Shown: one piece after another, positions 63,738 to 64,000 of the stretch
Layout of the letters: the number at the start of each line of letters is the position of its first letter
Numbering within the stretch: position 1 is the first letter of the stretch
The notes under the pieces: model-generated
What the model was told of the DNA's origin: nothing
Database searches by the model: none
What the model saw: only the letters and a program-made list of their open reading frames with translations
Translations under genes and position numbers: made by a program
Assembly: GCF_013113735.1 (NCBI RefSeq)
Contig: NZ_CP053346.1
Location: 4,850,001 to 4,914,000 of the forward strand
Direction: 5' to 3'
DNA: 64,000 nucleotides
DNA from: Sphingomonas sp. AP4-R1
GTDB taxonomy: Bacteria; Pseudomonadota; Alphaproteobacteria; Sphingomonadales; Sphingomonadaceae

Positions 63738-64000
63738 TCCCTCCGCCCCGAGCTCGTGCCGCTGACGCCGCAGGCGATCGCGGTCCTGCGCGCTCTGGCC
63801 GCTCTCCGGTCATCGCAGGCCGGTCTTTCCAGCAATCGCCATGCCGATCGCCCGATGAGCGAGAATGCGATCGGCTATCTGCTCAACCGCGCCGGCTATC
63901 ATGGCCACCACGTGCCCCACGGCTTCCGGGCCGCTTTCTCGACGATCATGAACGAGTGGGTCGAACGGCACGGCAAGGACCATGATCGCAAGGTCATCGA
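63738..64000 (+). pseudogene. 3' part of a P4-type tyrosine integrase, runs off the edge
   Basis: In the frame beginning near 63,738 the sequence reads LRPELVPLTPQAIAVLRALAAL, then RPMSENAIGYLLNRAGY, VPHGFRAAFSTIMNEWVERHGKDHDRKVI: the catalytic C-terminal domain of P4/CP4-57-type integrases (H-G-F-R-A box, then the E-R-x-L-A-H region expected just outside). The N-terminal two thirds and the first Arg box are missing; upstream frame continues to 63,610 without a start codon or homology. It is therefore truncated on its left, probably by an earlier recombination event. Confidence 0.75.

Noticed and set aside
63731..63750. tRNA gene at the right edge
   Set aside because: Only a T-arm-like word is present; no anticodon or acceptor partner upstream, and the sequence can be read as part of the integrase frame.

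Overview
The window is GC-rich bacterial DNA that reads as an alphaproteobacterium, most likely a sphingomonad (Sphingomonas/Sphingobium/Novosphingobium relatives). The support is a FecI/FecR/TonB-receptor-coupled lasso peptide cluster with an S9 isopeptidase (an architecture known from sphingomonads and caulobacters), a MucR-family regulator, an alphaproteobacterial-type RpoA paralogue and a DUF2285 mobile-element regulator. This assignment is inference from gene content; no rRNA or complete tRNA gene is present.

Layout. (1) 0-11 kb: ordinary accessory genes. These are a TIGR03032-type protein cut by the left edge, a large autotransporter with a Thr-Pro repeat hinge, a DUF6065-type protein, a coupled ECF sigma/anti-sigma pair, an aldo/keto reductase remnant, a secreted TPR protein, a Tat-exported metallo-beta-lactamase-fold hydrolase and two tiny coupled genes. 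(2) 12-30.5 kb: a dense set of unusual operons that looks like a defence island. In order: an RNA polymerase alpha-subunit paralogue fused to an unknown N-terminal domain and coupled to an unknown partner; a HEPN protein; a helical-repeat protein coupled to a PD-(D/E)XK-like protein; a minus-strand operon of reverse transcriptase, truncated family A DNA polymerase and DnaQ-like 3'-5' exonuclease; a divergent plus-strand operon of HEPN protein, HsdR-N/P-loop NTPase and DUF4238 protein; and a membrane protein. (3) 30.85-33.35 kb: an IS91-like transposase with a tyrosine recombinase, bracketed by near-perfect 18-bp inverted repeats. (4) 33.4-35.7 kb: remnants of an integrative element. They include a degenerate MucR, a DUF2285 gene split by a +1 frameshift (resembling the ICE excision activator FseA) and an XRE regulator, with shared palindromic operators.

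(5) 35.9-47.75 kb: a lasso peptide cluster. A GntR regulator precedes a 40-aa precursor (predicted core ASVVGDQDEPILGGRYDG), a hairpin, the B protein (leader peptidase with RRE) and the C protein (cyclase). A Fic AMP-transferase with its own operator-like repeats is inserted next. A convergent minus-strand operon (FecI, FecR, STN-containing TonB receptor, lasso isopeptidase) follows. The likely logic is that the peptide is made and secreted, recaptured through the receptor, which signals to FecR/FecI, and then hydrolysed by the isopeptidase.

(6) 47.8-53.1 kb: an XRE regulator, a SASA-family esterase, a zinc/HNH-like small protein, and a tightly overlapping three-gene envelope operon ending in a secreted trypsin-like protease with MORN-like C-terminal repeats. 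(7) 53.3-58.5 kb: LysR and a divergent EmrA-EmrB-NodT tripartite efflux operon with a clean operator palindrome. (8) 58.8-63.5 kb: three exported glycoside hydrolase-type enzymes. (9) The right edge holds the 3' part of a P4-type integrase next to a 9+9 bp palindrome, so another element probably lies beyond the window.

The strongest candidates for an undescribed system are the RpoA-fusion/partner pair (11,970-14,248) and the RT-PolA-exonuclease operon with its divergent HEPN-NTPase operon (19,587-28,363).
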